Origin: Typha latifolia
Lineage: Eukaryota > Streptophyta > Magnoliopsida > Poales > Typhaceae
Direction of reading: 5' to 3'
Assembly: GCA_019914945.1 (NCBI GenBank)
Contig: CM034102.1
Location: forward strand, 5,383,501 to 5,447,500
Length of the DNA: 64,000 nucleotides
The notes under the pieces are model-generated. The model searched no databases. It was not told where the DNA came from and saw only the letters and a list, made by a program, of their open reading frames with translations. A program made the translations under genes and the position numbers. Positions 51,777 through 62,500 of this stretch are shown here, in pieces. Within the stretch, counting starts at the first letter, position 1; every line of letters starts with the position of its first letter.

Positions 51777-51831
51777 GCTTAAATTGTTGAAGGAATCCAT
51801 GTAGCATGAGATATCTCTAAGTTCTAATCTC
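51777..51831 (+). repeat. tRNA-like SINE signature 1
   Basis: An A-box-like gcttaaattgttgaagg is followed after 25 bases by a B-box-like AAGTTCTAATCTC. Between them lies atccatgtagcatgaga, like an anticodon arm. The arrangement matches the head of tRNA-derived SINEs. It is degenerate, and the tail is not defined. Confidence 0.35.
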
Positions 51832-51959
51832 AGCAGCGCTCTCACTTATCTTGAAAAGAGTTATTAAATTGTAACTTCCTTCAAATAATAATATTATTGT
51901 TAAAAAACATATGCCTCTCTTAACAGCATTGACAAACGAAGTATATCCACCACTAACTT

Positions 51960-52004
51960 TAGGAAGTTGGGAGAGTATCATGCACTCTTGCAAGGTTTGA
52001 TTCC
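51960..52004 (+). repeat. tRNA-like SINE signature 2
   Basis: An A-box-like taggaagttgggagagta at 51960-51977 and a B-box GGTTTGATTCC at 51994-52004 (one change from GGTTCGATTCC) are spaced as in a tRNA, with tgcactcttgca between them. It lies about 180 bases after the first tRNA-like signature, so the two may be neighbouring SINE insertions or parts of one composite element. Confidence 0.4.
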
Positions 52005-52568
52005 AACACTAAGCAAATTCATTATTGCGGATTATTTGATTGTTACTGGGTTGGCTCGACTTAGCGACTTGACTTAGTTCAATAGCTCATTGGTATATTG
52101 ATTTGGAAGAGCAATTCTGCGGCACTTAGAATGGTAGTTCAATAGTATTTAGCTTGAAGTAGTAATTTAGTGGTGCAAAAGTTTAGCTTGGACAACTTAG
52201 TATATTGGTTAAAGATTGGTGGGGCTAGATTAATGTTTTATCTAATGTCTAGTTTTCAGACTCTTGAAGAAAAAGAAAAATAAAATAAAGTCCACACATA
52301 TACGTGACTAAAATATCATTTCTAGTAGAAGACTAAAATATTATTAACCATTCACTAACAATTGGAGAAGTCCAGCCTAAACCTTATTGGATATTTCGAT
52401 TAGAATAGTAGATGAAAGCAGTCGACTTGGTCTATATATATTTCCACTAGTTGCAAGCATCTTGGATGGAATTCATCTACCACGCCTCCGTCCTTAAATT
52501 GGCTGGCAACTTCCTAAAACCGTGTAGCTTCTCGTCGCTACCAACTAGAGCTCTTTACTTCTCTCCTT

Positions 52569-52577
52569 CTATATAAG
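52569..52577 (+). promoter_or_regulatory. TATA box of the DUF761 gene
   Basis: The sequence tctatataag ends about 74 bases before the ATG at 52651. That spacing gives a leader of roughly 40-50 bases, which is normal for a plant gene with a TATA promoter. Confidence 0.6.
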
Positions 52578-52650
52578 TTATCAATGCTCACCATCTAGTT
52601 CATCTGCAATACTATTTTTTGTCCCTTCCTGAGACTTAATTTTCTCTTTC

Positions 52651-53097
52651 ATGGCATCTGAGAGCTCTGCGGTCATGAGTCGCCTTAGAGAGGCAGTTCA
52701 AAAGGTGAGGTTTTTGCTATCATTGAGTGATACTACTAGATGGGTGATCACTTCTATAGCAGGATCATCCCCCATGCGTCCTCGGCTTAGCTTTAAGAGG
52801 CAACTGAGCCTTTTTGATTGCACCGGCGACGGCGCGGAGTATTACTATGAAGTGGGCTCTTCGCTTTCAACATCGAGGACATCGTCGACGGTGGTGTCGA
52901 GGACTAGTAGCTCGATATCGATGACAAGGACGTCGAGTGATGCGTCGACGGCGTCGGGGTATGATATCGATAGAAGGGCGGATCTCTTTATAGAGAAATT
53001 TCGTGAACACCTCAGGATGGAGAAGCAGGTGTCGCTGGAGATAAGGTATCGGAAGGAGAAGAGCTTGGAGAGGACTTGGTCTGATTCATATGCATAG
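52651..53097 (+). CDS. DUF761 (cotton-fibre-expressed-type) small protein
   Basis: A single-exon gene for 148 residues. The N-terminal part (MASESSAVMSRLREAVQKVR, then LLSLSDTTRWVI) is followed by a Ser/Thr-rich, low-complexity stretch at about 68-100 (SSLSTSRTSSTVVSRTSSSI). The C-terminus holds the DUF761 motif DIDRRADLFIEKFREHLRME at about 105-124, then QVSLEIRYRKEKSLERTW. Proteins with this short motif are plant-specific and their function is largely unknown; some are stress-induced. The start ATG lies in a good context and shortly after a clear TATA box. No membrane segment or obvious signal peptide. The GC-rich third positions contrast with the AT-rich flanks, which supports a real coding region. 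Confidence 0.82.
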   Translation: MASESSAVMSRLREAVQKVRFLLSLSDTTRWVITSIAGSSPMRPRLSFKRQLSLFDCTGDGAEYYYEVGSSLSTSRTSSTVVSRTSSSISMTRTSSDASTASGYDIDRRADLFIEKFREHLRMEKQVSLEIRYRKEKSLERTWSDSYA

Positions 53098-53462
53098 AGT
53101 GAGAGAGGATTGAATGGAACAGTGACCAATATTTGAGTGGTTATTCTTTCCATCGATCACAGTTGGGAGACAAGAGCTACAGCTAGCCAATTTATTCTTC
53201 CTTTTGTTTGCATGCCTTTCTTGATGATTTCATATGTTTGTTAATTGTTGTAATATGATTCCTTGTAGTTGAGTAATGATCACTTGTATAAATTAGTAAC
53301 TCTATCCAAGTTGAGTCTGGTAATTAGTCATCCTTCCTTATCCCAAGCAATTATAATTATACTAGATAAATTCGAATGTTATCTCGAGGTAATTTATAAT
53401 TGATATAGATACACAGACTCAAACTCAAAATGAGAAATATAAATTTATTTGATAATATTTTC

Positions 53463-53953
53463 ACATAATTGCTACTGATTTTTTTTTAAATATTATAATT
53501 GCTACTACATCTCAAAATATTATAATTGCCACTAAATTCATTGTGTCGTTTCAAAAGTGACATTGAGTTAGTTAACTCTACGTGATCATGATTAAAACAC
53601 AACTTAGATATGATAAAGATTATTTTACTTTTATATAAATTATTAAAAATAGTTTAAAACTTAATCAAATATTATACCTAATATTATAGTACAATGAAGT
53701 ATCTTTTATTTTATGTAAGACAAAAATTATTGATAAATATTTTACATTCTAAATTTTAAAAAACTAGAATATTTTAGTTATTATATGTGTTTATTAACTT
53801 TAATAATAATATGCTATGAATGTTATATTAAAAATTAATCATAATGATAATTTTGAAAAGTCAAAAGATTTTAGTGGCAATTATGATACTTTTAGGAATA
53901 TAATGGCAATGATGATATTTGAAAGTGTTCGGGAACAATTATATAAAATTCTC
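53463..53953. mobile_element. MITE with long imperfect TIRs, copy 2
   Basis: The left side reads cataattgctactg, then ttataattgctactacat, then ttataattgccactaaattc. The right side, reverse-complemented, reads tataattgttcccgaac, then atcatcattgccattatatt, then tcataattgccactaaaatc. The inverted similarity extends about 75 bases on each side. The phrase ATAATTGCCACTAAA also occurs at the right end of the element at 16516-16770, so both belong to one family. This copy is about 490 bp and has no open frame. Confidence 0.55.
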
Positions 53954-54824
53954 TTACTTGATATTTGATATTGAGGAGTTTCGGATAATAAAATTTTAAG
54001 CATATTTATCAGTTTATCATTCACATTATTGGTACTTATGCCTTGCCATTATGGTTATGAGATACTTAATTTTATCTATTTTTATGAATTGCTTAGATTT
54101 GAAATTTTAAATCCATGCTTTAGTATTATGAATTATATTGGCTTTCGAGTGAATTCACTCGTTGAACTAAAATTATTAGCTCATAAAACACCCCCAACAT
54201 TCCAGATGTTGGACAACAAAGATAGCATGGTGCATTGGAACTCTAACTTTACTTGGGATTTAATTTTTACTTTTACTTTTACTTGCATTGGATGTTTCTA
54301 TTTCCATTTCGACACTATCTGTTAGCTTAGTTTTATTTTATTTGGGAAGGCATTAGTCGTCAAATTTGGATTTCCTAATGGAGCTTTATTAATTATTGAT
54401 TTAGATTTGGTAGTTTATATTGAATTCTTTTATAGTGTGGATTTCAAAATTTTATTTATTAAGGCTTCCTGTATTTTAAGTTCATACCGAATTTTTCTGA
54501 ATTTTTCCTAAAAGATTACTTAAAGACTATCTGTATCCATATCCGGATTTATAGAATTTTTTTTATCTGTATCTGATCCAATCCGAATCTAATAGCTGGT
54601 TGGGTCGAACTTATTATATAAGTAACCACGATTAAAATACGATTTATTATATAAAAGACTATTTTGACCACCAAGCGTGGTATCCTTCCTCTTTCCCATT
54701 CCGTCTGTGGCAGTCCGGCGTTAGTCGGCCGTCGGCAAGGCCTTCCCTCGTGGGGATGGTGTCTAGCAGGGAGGGGGAAGAGCCCCTCCCCACTAGTGTA
54801 GTGTCCTAGCTAGTCTAGATTGGT

Positions 54825-54900
54825 CTAGCCCGAGGGTGCTGGTTACGGGTTGGCCTTCGCCTAGCCCAAGGGTGCTAGTTACGGGTTGGCTTTGGCCTAG
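54825..54900. repeat. 36-bp tandem repeat, just over two copies
   Basis: Copies start at 54825 and 54861 (ctagcccgagggtgctggtt and ctagcccaagggtgctagtt), with a third start ctagcccgg at 54897, each 36 bp apart. It sits in a GC-rich island unlike its AT-rich surroundings. Confidence 0.9.
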
Positions 54901-55570
54901 CCCGGAACCAGGCCGAGCCTTTGGTTATTGGGCTGGGCATGACTCTAGATCGATTTTTTATTAGGGGAAAACACGCCTTTGTGGCATTTTCTTTCCTCAT
55001 TTTTTCTCATTTTGTATTATTATTTGTTTTATCTTATATTACCCTTTTAAACATCTAATATAGGTGCTGACCTAGTTATTTTGTCATATAGCCCCCTAGG
55101 ATCAGCTCACGCTAACTATGATTAAAGTGGCACTACTTATCGCTAAGGATTTTAGGAATTCAAGCAAGTGGTTTATCAACCCTTATTATTATTGCTTGAT
55201 GTGATGCGATGACATGCTAATTTTTTTACCATAGTGATATATGTTTGTTTAACATGGTGCCTGATGTAACTTCTATTATTTTAATTGTTATGTACATTCA
55301 TCAGCATGCTTAGATATGATAACTCTTCTTAATGATTATTATTTTGCTAGTCATGTTTACTTTATTATGCCATTAGCACACGAGCACAACCATCAAGGGA
55401 ATAACCTCTACGTCTCGACAGTATTTGACATCTCTCCAATTAGGATTAAGGGCGAGAGATATTTATATTATTACATAATAGAGCTCACGCCTAAGATTTT
55501 AGTCTAATGATACTGGGTAAGAGCATCCATGAGCCACGACTTATGAGTTTTCGTACGGTGATGTGATGAT

Positions 55571-55668
55571 GTGGAGTCGTGGGCTCAGATGATCGTATTG
55601 ATGTGAGATATTAACTTATGTAGAGTCATGGGCTCAGATGGTCATATTGATGTTTAACATGGTGCCTG
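55571..55668. repeat. 49-bp tandem duplication
   Basis: The phrase gtggagtcgtgggctcagat at 55571 recurs as gtagagtcatgggctcagat at 55620, exactly 49 bp later, with the following attgatgt also shared. The second copy runs into the phrase tttaacatggtgcctga that also occurs near 55249. Confidence 0.8.
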
Positions 55669-56590
55669 ACTCGTCTCAGAGCAATACAACAAAAATTTCA
55701 AGACCAATCACCTTTTGGCTTCTTAATTTACAAATAGATGTATATAGGTTCAGAGTTCTTTGTCTAATGTTATATCCGATGAGGAGGGCAATCATGAAAG
55801 CATCGAAACATGCGGGAAAAAAAAAATATAAAAAGAGCACAAAAACTATAAGAAAATTTCAATTATTAATATTGATTCATAATTGTGGACAATGAGTCCT
55901 TATACTTTAAAATCTTTGCATGACAGTTTTATTATTTGAGGTTATATCAAAACTTTTAATTTAATAGCTATATCTATTGAGGTTGAAGAAATAAACGAAC
56001 ACAAAATATGAAGTAATGATCTATCAAGTAATTTATCATTTTACAAAAATCAAATTAGATGCTCAAACATTATGTAGTAACACGAACACTTATTATTACA
56101 CATAAGAATTGAGATTAATCTATTTATTTATAGAACTAGAGAGGGATGAATTAGATTGTATCCTACCTCCTTATCGAGTTTTCTAATTTTTTAAGAAAAT
56201 TAATTGAAAAAGGGTATACTAGAGGAATTTCAGTAGCTTTATTAATAGGAAATTTATTCAAAATATTTCACTATAATTTTTTATTTGATGGAACTATCAT
56301 TTTTGTGAAGAAGCCCACCCACGTTTGCTATTCCTCGAGGCTCGAGTATTAGAGCTAACGAGAGATTAAGCAGGGGTCAAGCGGCCGAATTGCAGAATTA
56401 TACAATTTTCCTACCATTCTGCCTACAATTTTGCAGTCTTTGAACGTGGCTCCGCCATTGCATCTCATCTCTTCTTCCGATAGTGAAGCGCAAGAATGGC
56501 GGAGGAGTCTTTCCTATCTCTTCCAATCCCAATCTCCGTCATCTTATTGTTCTTCTCCCGTTTTTTCTCTCGCTCGCTTGGCGCAGTGTT

Positions 56591-59500
56591 ATGGCGAGAT
56601 CGAGCGCGGACGACCTCGAGCTGAAGCGGGCGTGCGAGGCGGCCATCGATGGCGGGGGCGGGAAGCAGAAGGTGGCGCTTTGCATCCGTGTCGCCAAGAG
56701 CCGCGGCATTTGGGGCAAGGCCGGGAAACTTGGACGCCAGATGGCCAAACCCAGGGTCCTCGCCCTCACCAGTACGCTCCCTCTCCCTCTTCTTTTTCTC
56801 CCTTCTCCTGCATGCCCCTCGCTTTTCTCATCTAGCGTATAAAGGATGCCTCTTTGGTTGTCGGGCGTTCATGGAATTGTTCTTAAGGGCTTTCAATCTC
56901 GTTTGTTGATGAAACGACAGTTTCTCCTTTTCTCTAGTTCCAGATGCGCACCGAATGACTGCACAACGCTTTACATAACGACGCATTTCTTACTTCGATG
57001 ATTCATTAAAGAACTATATATTTAGATTGGGAAGTCTCGTTTTTTCAACGAGAATTTTTATAAATGTGCATCTCGTTTCTTGATATCTTAGAATGCAGAG
57101 TACTCTCCGTTCGATTGATTTGTTCACTTCAGAAGCTTCTGAAATGTAGAAAAATTTCTTTGAAAGTTCTGTACGTGGCACGCACGGTAACGGAACTTTA
57201 TTCATGCAGCTAAATCAAAAGGTCCAAGGACTAAAGCTTTCCTTCGAGTTCTGAAATATTCTAGTGGAGGAGTTCTGGAGGTAATTAAGTGCTATCATCA
57301 TAATAATATGATCAAGCAAATATTGATTTTATCTAATGTATCTAGACTTTGATACACAATCAACCAGTGAAGTTTCATCACGTACAATTCTTATAGGAAA
57401 TTATGAGATCTTCCACGGCTACACGTGCAAAGGAGGAAAACATAATTGTTTCCTTGTGGGTTTTAACATGCTTAAAATTTCGTCATCTTCATGAAAAGTT
57501 TTTTCAACCTGTTATCTTTGAGTATAATTAGAATGTACTAAAAATAGTTAAGAACACGATATTGTTTTGTACTAATGCCTTTTGTTGCATGTACAGCCAG
57601 CAAAAATTTATAAGCTGAAGCATCTTTCCAAAGTGGAGGTTATCCAAAATGATCCCAGTGGGTGTACATTTATGCTGGTATATACTAGTCTCTTCCATTA
57701 TAGAACTCTTGGTTTTCTTTTTGTGAAGACATGTAGTTCTGGTTCTTCATTAAAAGAGAAATAGAATTGCTTTATTTTTCTATATAGATTTTGTTTATTT
57801 ACCTCGTGTGTTTTCTATCTTGTTTTGTTTCATTTAGGGATTTGATAACCTTAGAAGCCAAAGTGTAGCCCCTCCTCAATGGACGATGCGCAATAAAGAT
57901 GACAGGTGATAATAGTGAATATGGAAAGGTCATCAACATGCATTCACATTAGTAATTTCTAGCAAAGTTCAATTGCTGGTTTCATTTGTTCTCGTCCCTT
58001 GAAGGAACCGGCTGCTTTTGTGCATTTTAAACATGTGTAAGGAGATATTGGGCAGTATCCCTAAAGTTGTTGGTATAGATGTTGTCGAGATGGCTCTTTG
58101 GGCAAAGGTACATTTAAACAGACTTCTTTGGCCTTTCTTGCACTTGCCCACAATTATTATTTAGTACTTACAATGAGTTACGGTTGCAAAGGGTCAGCAC
58201 TCAGCAACCCTTATTCGAGATGCACCTCTTAGTTTCTTATTATATGTTATTCATATCCTAGCAAAAAAGTCAGAGTTGAAGTTCCATGTGGAAACAGCTG
58301 TGCGGAGATCATAGTGAACTAACATTTAAATAGAGTTATCTAACAGATTAACTTGAGAAACTTGGGACCTTTATATAGGAAATAATGCCTAGAACACAAA
58401 ATGACGGCATGGCTTAACCTTACAAACCTGATCAGTACCTTTTAACGCCAAGATGAACTTGATTTATCATCTTGCATGCTTTTTGAGGTGAGTGAATTAC
58501 TAAATTATCTTAGCCCAATCACCTTAGGACAAAGTATCACGAGGATAAACAAATAATTTTCTGATGACGTCCTAATTAGAATAAGACATGTTGCGGCTTT
58601 CTTGCACATGCTATTCTTGATTACTAGTGGTATGCTGTTGTTTGATCATTGGATCTCTTGTTATATTTATATCAAGTTCCAGTTGCTTCTAAGTCTGCCA
58701 CTTATGGTCATTATTAGGGAACTTGAGATGAAATAAGAGGAAATCAAGCACACTTCATGCATTAAGAAAGTCTGTGAGTATATTACTGAGTTTGAACTCT
58801 ATTTTTACTAAAGTAACAAGCTCGAGGAATATAAATTATATGTTGTAATGGAGGGCATTCAATTCATGAAATTTGAGAGTATTAAGTTTACTATAAGGAA
58901 TTATATGAGATATGATGCCTTAGGTTCATCCTTGTAACCTACCCGTAGTCAGATTTGAAATTTTAGCTTTACCTATCACCTATTGGCCCTAGACATGTTT
59001 CTTTAGAAAAGTCCTTGTGAAATTTGTTATTATCTTAAAGGCCTTTTTACCCCTTCCATACTGGGTCATTTTTGTGGAATTATCCTGTCCTGATAGATAA
59101 GACTTTAAGTCATGTTATGCTGTTGCTGAATGAAGCTTTTCAATTCTGATTTATCCTAGACAATCTCATATTTGATGTCTTGATGATGATGGTCCATCAT
59201 GTACAAGATATAGTAAAGTGGTGATTACTTGTCTTGTGTTAATCTGTTAATTACTTCATTCTCTATTTGTCTATATAGTGTTAATGTTCATGTACATAAC
59301 TAAGCAATACTGAACATTCAGATATCTTCCAAATTCATGGTTCTCTGATCATCAAATATCTTAGTTATGTATAAGTATCTTACTGTCAATATAATCCATG
59401 TTAAGTCTATTTCAGGAAAACACCCCTGCAAAAAGTAATCAAGTGAGCACCACACATGGACCTGAAACATCTGTTATGGCAGAAAATGATTCACAAGTTA

Positions 59501-62500
59501 ATGTTGAAAGAGACCTTGTTTCACAAGCTGAAGAAGAGGACATGGAGGCCCTTCTTGGGACGTATGTTACCTAAATACTGCAATTTTTCAGAAATTTATT
59601 CTCTCTACGAAATACTTGTTAACTTTCAGTCTGCTGAAAATCCTCTGCTTTTGCAACTAATAAAATGGATCTGACGTTCTTTTCAAGCTTTGCATCTTTC
59701 TGAAAGTTCTGTAAATTTTCTCTCGTATACTCTCTCTCTTGTGGCTAGTGTGATGGGGTAATCTAGACTGTGTTGAACAATACATGTTTAAGCCTTATGT
59801 CCATTGGGTACTAGCTCTTTTCTCAGTTTTCCATATCTATGTGCACAATTAGCTGATGACTGCGCTGTAAGGAATGTTATCACACACTTGGCTAGCATGA
59901 CGGGGTAATTTAATCTTTGGAACAAGGTGTGATTGAAGCCCTATGCAAAAAGTACTATAGATTAGAAAGGTACTAATGTGCGCGGCAGTGGGGACTAGAA
60001 TAGTGAGCTCGGTTGATGGAGAGTGGTGAGCTGGTGGAGGCTGTGATAGAAGGGAAATGGTGGGCTCGGCCGAGCACCAAGGCTCTTAAATCAGCTCTTA
60101 GACCTCTCATCTCCTCCTGAGATTTCTCTCTTGCAGGTCCAGCAGCTTTTGCAGAAGAAGAGACACGAGCAATTCAGGTGGTGGAGTTCCTCCCGCTTGC
60201 GGTGTGCTCGGCACACTTGAGAAGGCCTAGGCCTCCATTGTCATAGTTGCGATGGAGGTGGTCAGGAGCTCCCCGTCCGCTGGCGCCTCAGCAGCGGCTC
60301 TCCTACTCACCATTGCTTGTGTGGTGGTCATGGTAGAGGAGGGAGTGACTCTGATACCATTGTGGTGGTCGAGGCTGTTATGAGCTAGTGCGGTGAGCTC
60401 TGCGCTCGGTGAGGCCGAGTTGAGGTGGGATATGGTGAGGGTTGAAATGAGGAAGATGACCGCAGGTCGGGGCTTGAGGTTGAACAGGGTTCGATTAGAG
60501 AGTGGTGGGGGGGGATTTGGAGGGAGATAGGCTACGGTATTAGCTTGATGGGGTGGTAAAGGGGAGCATCTGAGATGAGGGGAGGAGGGAGAGTAGAGGA
60601 GCTAGGGTAAGGACAGCAACTAAGGTCACCTCAAAGGATGTGTCGTCAACTACTGTGAGGTGATTTTTTGGGGAGCGTGAGTAAGAAAGTTAGGGTAGTT
60701 TTTCTTCATGACTTGGGGTGCGTATCACACCTCATTTATCTATCGCTACCCAATTTTAGGTGACTTGCCCTCCACGTAACGCTGTACTATACTCAACCAA
60801 CTAAACCAACTCATCAAGTGAGTTTATGACCCGACTAACCCAACCATAACTCTACCACACCAAACAGCTTTCTGCTGGTTCACAAATGTGCACGACGGTG
60901 GGGACTGTAATAGTGAGCTCGATTGATGGAGAGTGGTGAGCTGGTAGAGGCTATGATGGAAGGGAAATGGTGGGCTCGACTGAGGAGATGAAGTGTTATG
61001 GACTGCTGGTGAGTTGGTAGTGGGTTGCTACTGGAGGTGGAGGTGATTTGGTTGTTGATGGTGAGTTGCAGTGGAAGGTGGAGTGCAATGGGTTATAGGT
61101 TGCAATGGAGGTAGCTAATGCGAGTAGAAGAAGAGGGATTCAGCTGGTGGTGGTCTGGGTAAGAGCGTCGCTAGCTATGGATGGACTAAGAGAGAGAGAA
61201 GAAAATTAGGGTAAGTGTTCCTTGATTTCCCTTTGGGGTGCTCACCATACCTCATTTATAGTGGCTACCCATTTTAAGTGACTTGCCCTCTAAACAAACC
61301 TAGATTAGACTCAACTCAACTAGACTAACCCACCAAGTGAGTACATGACTCGACAAGACCAACCAGCTTTGAGTTAGTTCACAACAAGTACACTTAGATA
61401 ATCTGAGCAAATACCACACCATTTGCAATGCTTGTTCATATACAGATGATTGAGACATCATGATAAAGTATGTATGTATGCCTATTTATGCATAGCATCA
61501 ATATGTATAGCGATAATAAGATTCAGAATAAATAGATAAACTATGAGGGGAGCACGAAGTACTTTACTATCCAAGACATGTTGGACTTGGATATTGCGAA
61601 TTGTTACCCATCTTTTATTAGTCTTTCTCATGATTTTGATTATGAGGGTCATTAGGACTTGCAGTATTGTGCTTTCTGTTTCTATGATACGAGTAATTTA
61701 ATATCGATACTCTATAATCTATATCTTCGTGATCATCTTTTCCTCATTTCAAATTATGATATTACTATTCTTGATAAATCCAAATCAACTGTTGTACTAA
61801 TTCTACTTATTAATAGTTCTATTACTGTTGTTTTATGTTGTCAATGAAGCCTTAATGTGCCTAGTTTTTTTGATAAATTCAGATTGATGACCTTGATGTA
61901 TTGGTGCAGGTACGTCATAGGCATCGGTGAAGCGGAGGCATTTTCTGAAAGATTGAAGCGGGAACTTCTTGCTCTGGAAGCAGCAAATGTCCATTCCCTT
62001 CTGGAAAGTGAACCTATAATAGAGGAGGTCCCTTTTAGTCTTTTTCTAACAATTATTGAAAAACCATGATGATTTATTTTCTGATTGACATGGCTTTGGC
62101 TACCTTCATCCAAGTTTTACATGGCTGTTCTTGAGAGGGATTAGGAAAATCTAGCATCTTGAGAGTGCAGCCTTCATAGCAATGATGGCTAAGAAATGAA
62201 GTGCCTATCCTAAAGATAGAGTAATTTTTTTTTTGCTATCATTATGCTCTTGCATTTCTCAGATGCTATTTTACTTTTGTGATTTTCTTCTTTTGATAAA
62301 TGAGAAGAAAGACTGTAATCCATAGGATTTAAGGTCTAAAGGAAATTATTTCTGGACAGCATGTTCCATTCTCCAAATGAGCCTGCTAGAGAGTCTACTT
62401 AGCAATTTAGTGGATATGCAGGTCTCGGAAGGTACTTTTATCAGAAGTTACTGCCTATAACTTTCTAGCACAAGTGCAATTAGTAAAACCTTACCAAATT

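Larger units (their letters stand above)
50131..52568. other. AT-rich intergenic region with repeat remnants
   Basis: Mostly AT-rich, with TA runs at about 50406-50424 and 51287-51310. At 51470-51545 the phrase aattacatttgacaccatg, followed by cattttcaatttacactc, resembles a common class of plant non-autonomous elements. Two tRNA-like signatures are annotated separately. No gene before the DUF761 promoter. Confidence 0.45.
53954..56590. other. Intergenic region with small tandem repeats, no gene recognised
   Basis: AT-rich apart from a GC-rich island at about 54690-54960. The island holds a 36-bp tandem repeat, and 55570-55668 holds a 49-bp duplication. The phrase tgtttaacatggtgcctga occurs at 55247 and again at 55651, about 400 bases apart, which suggests a decayed repeat-flanked element between them. 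Open frames here have no family resemblance. The final 200 bases before 56591 are the SEC3 promoter and leader. Confidence 0.5.

Noticed and set aside
61841..62113. 90-codon minus-strand frame over SEC3 exon 7
   Set aside because: Antisense to a certain SEC3 exon.
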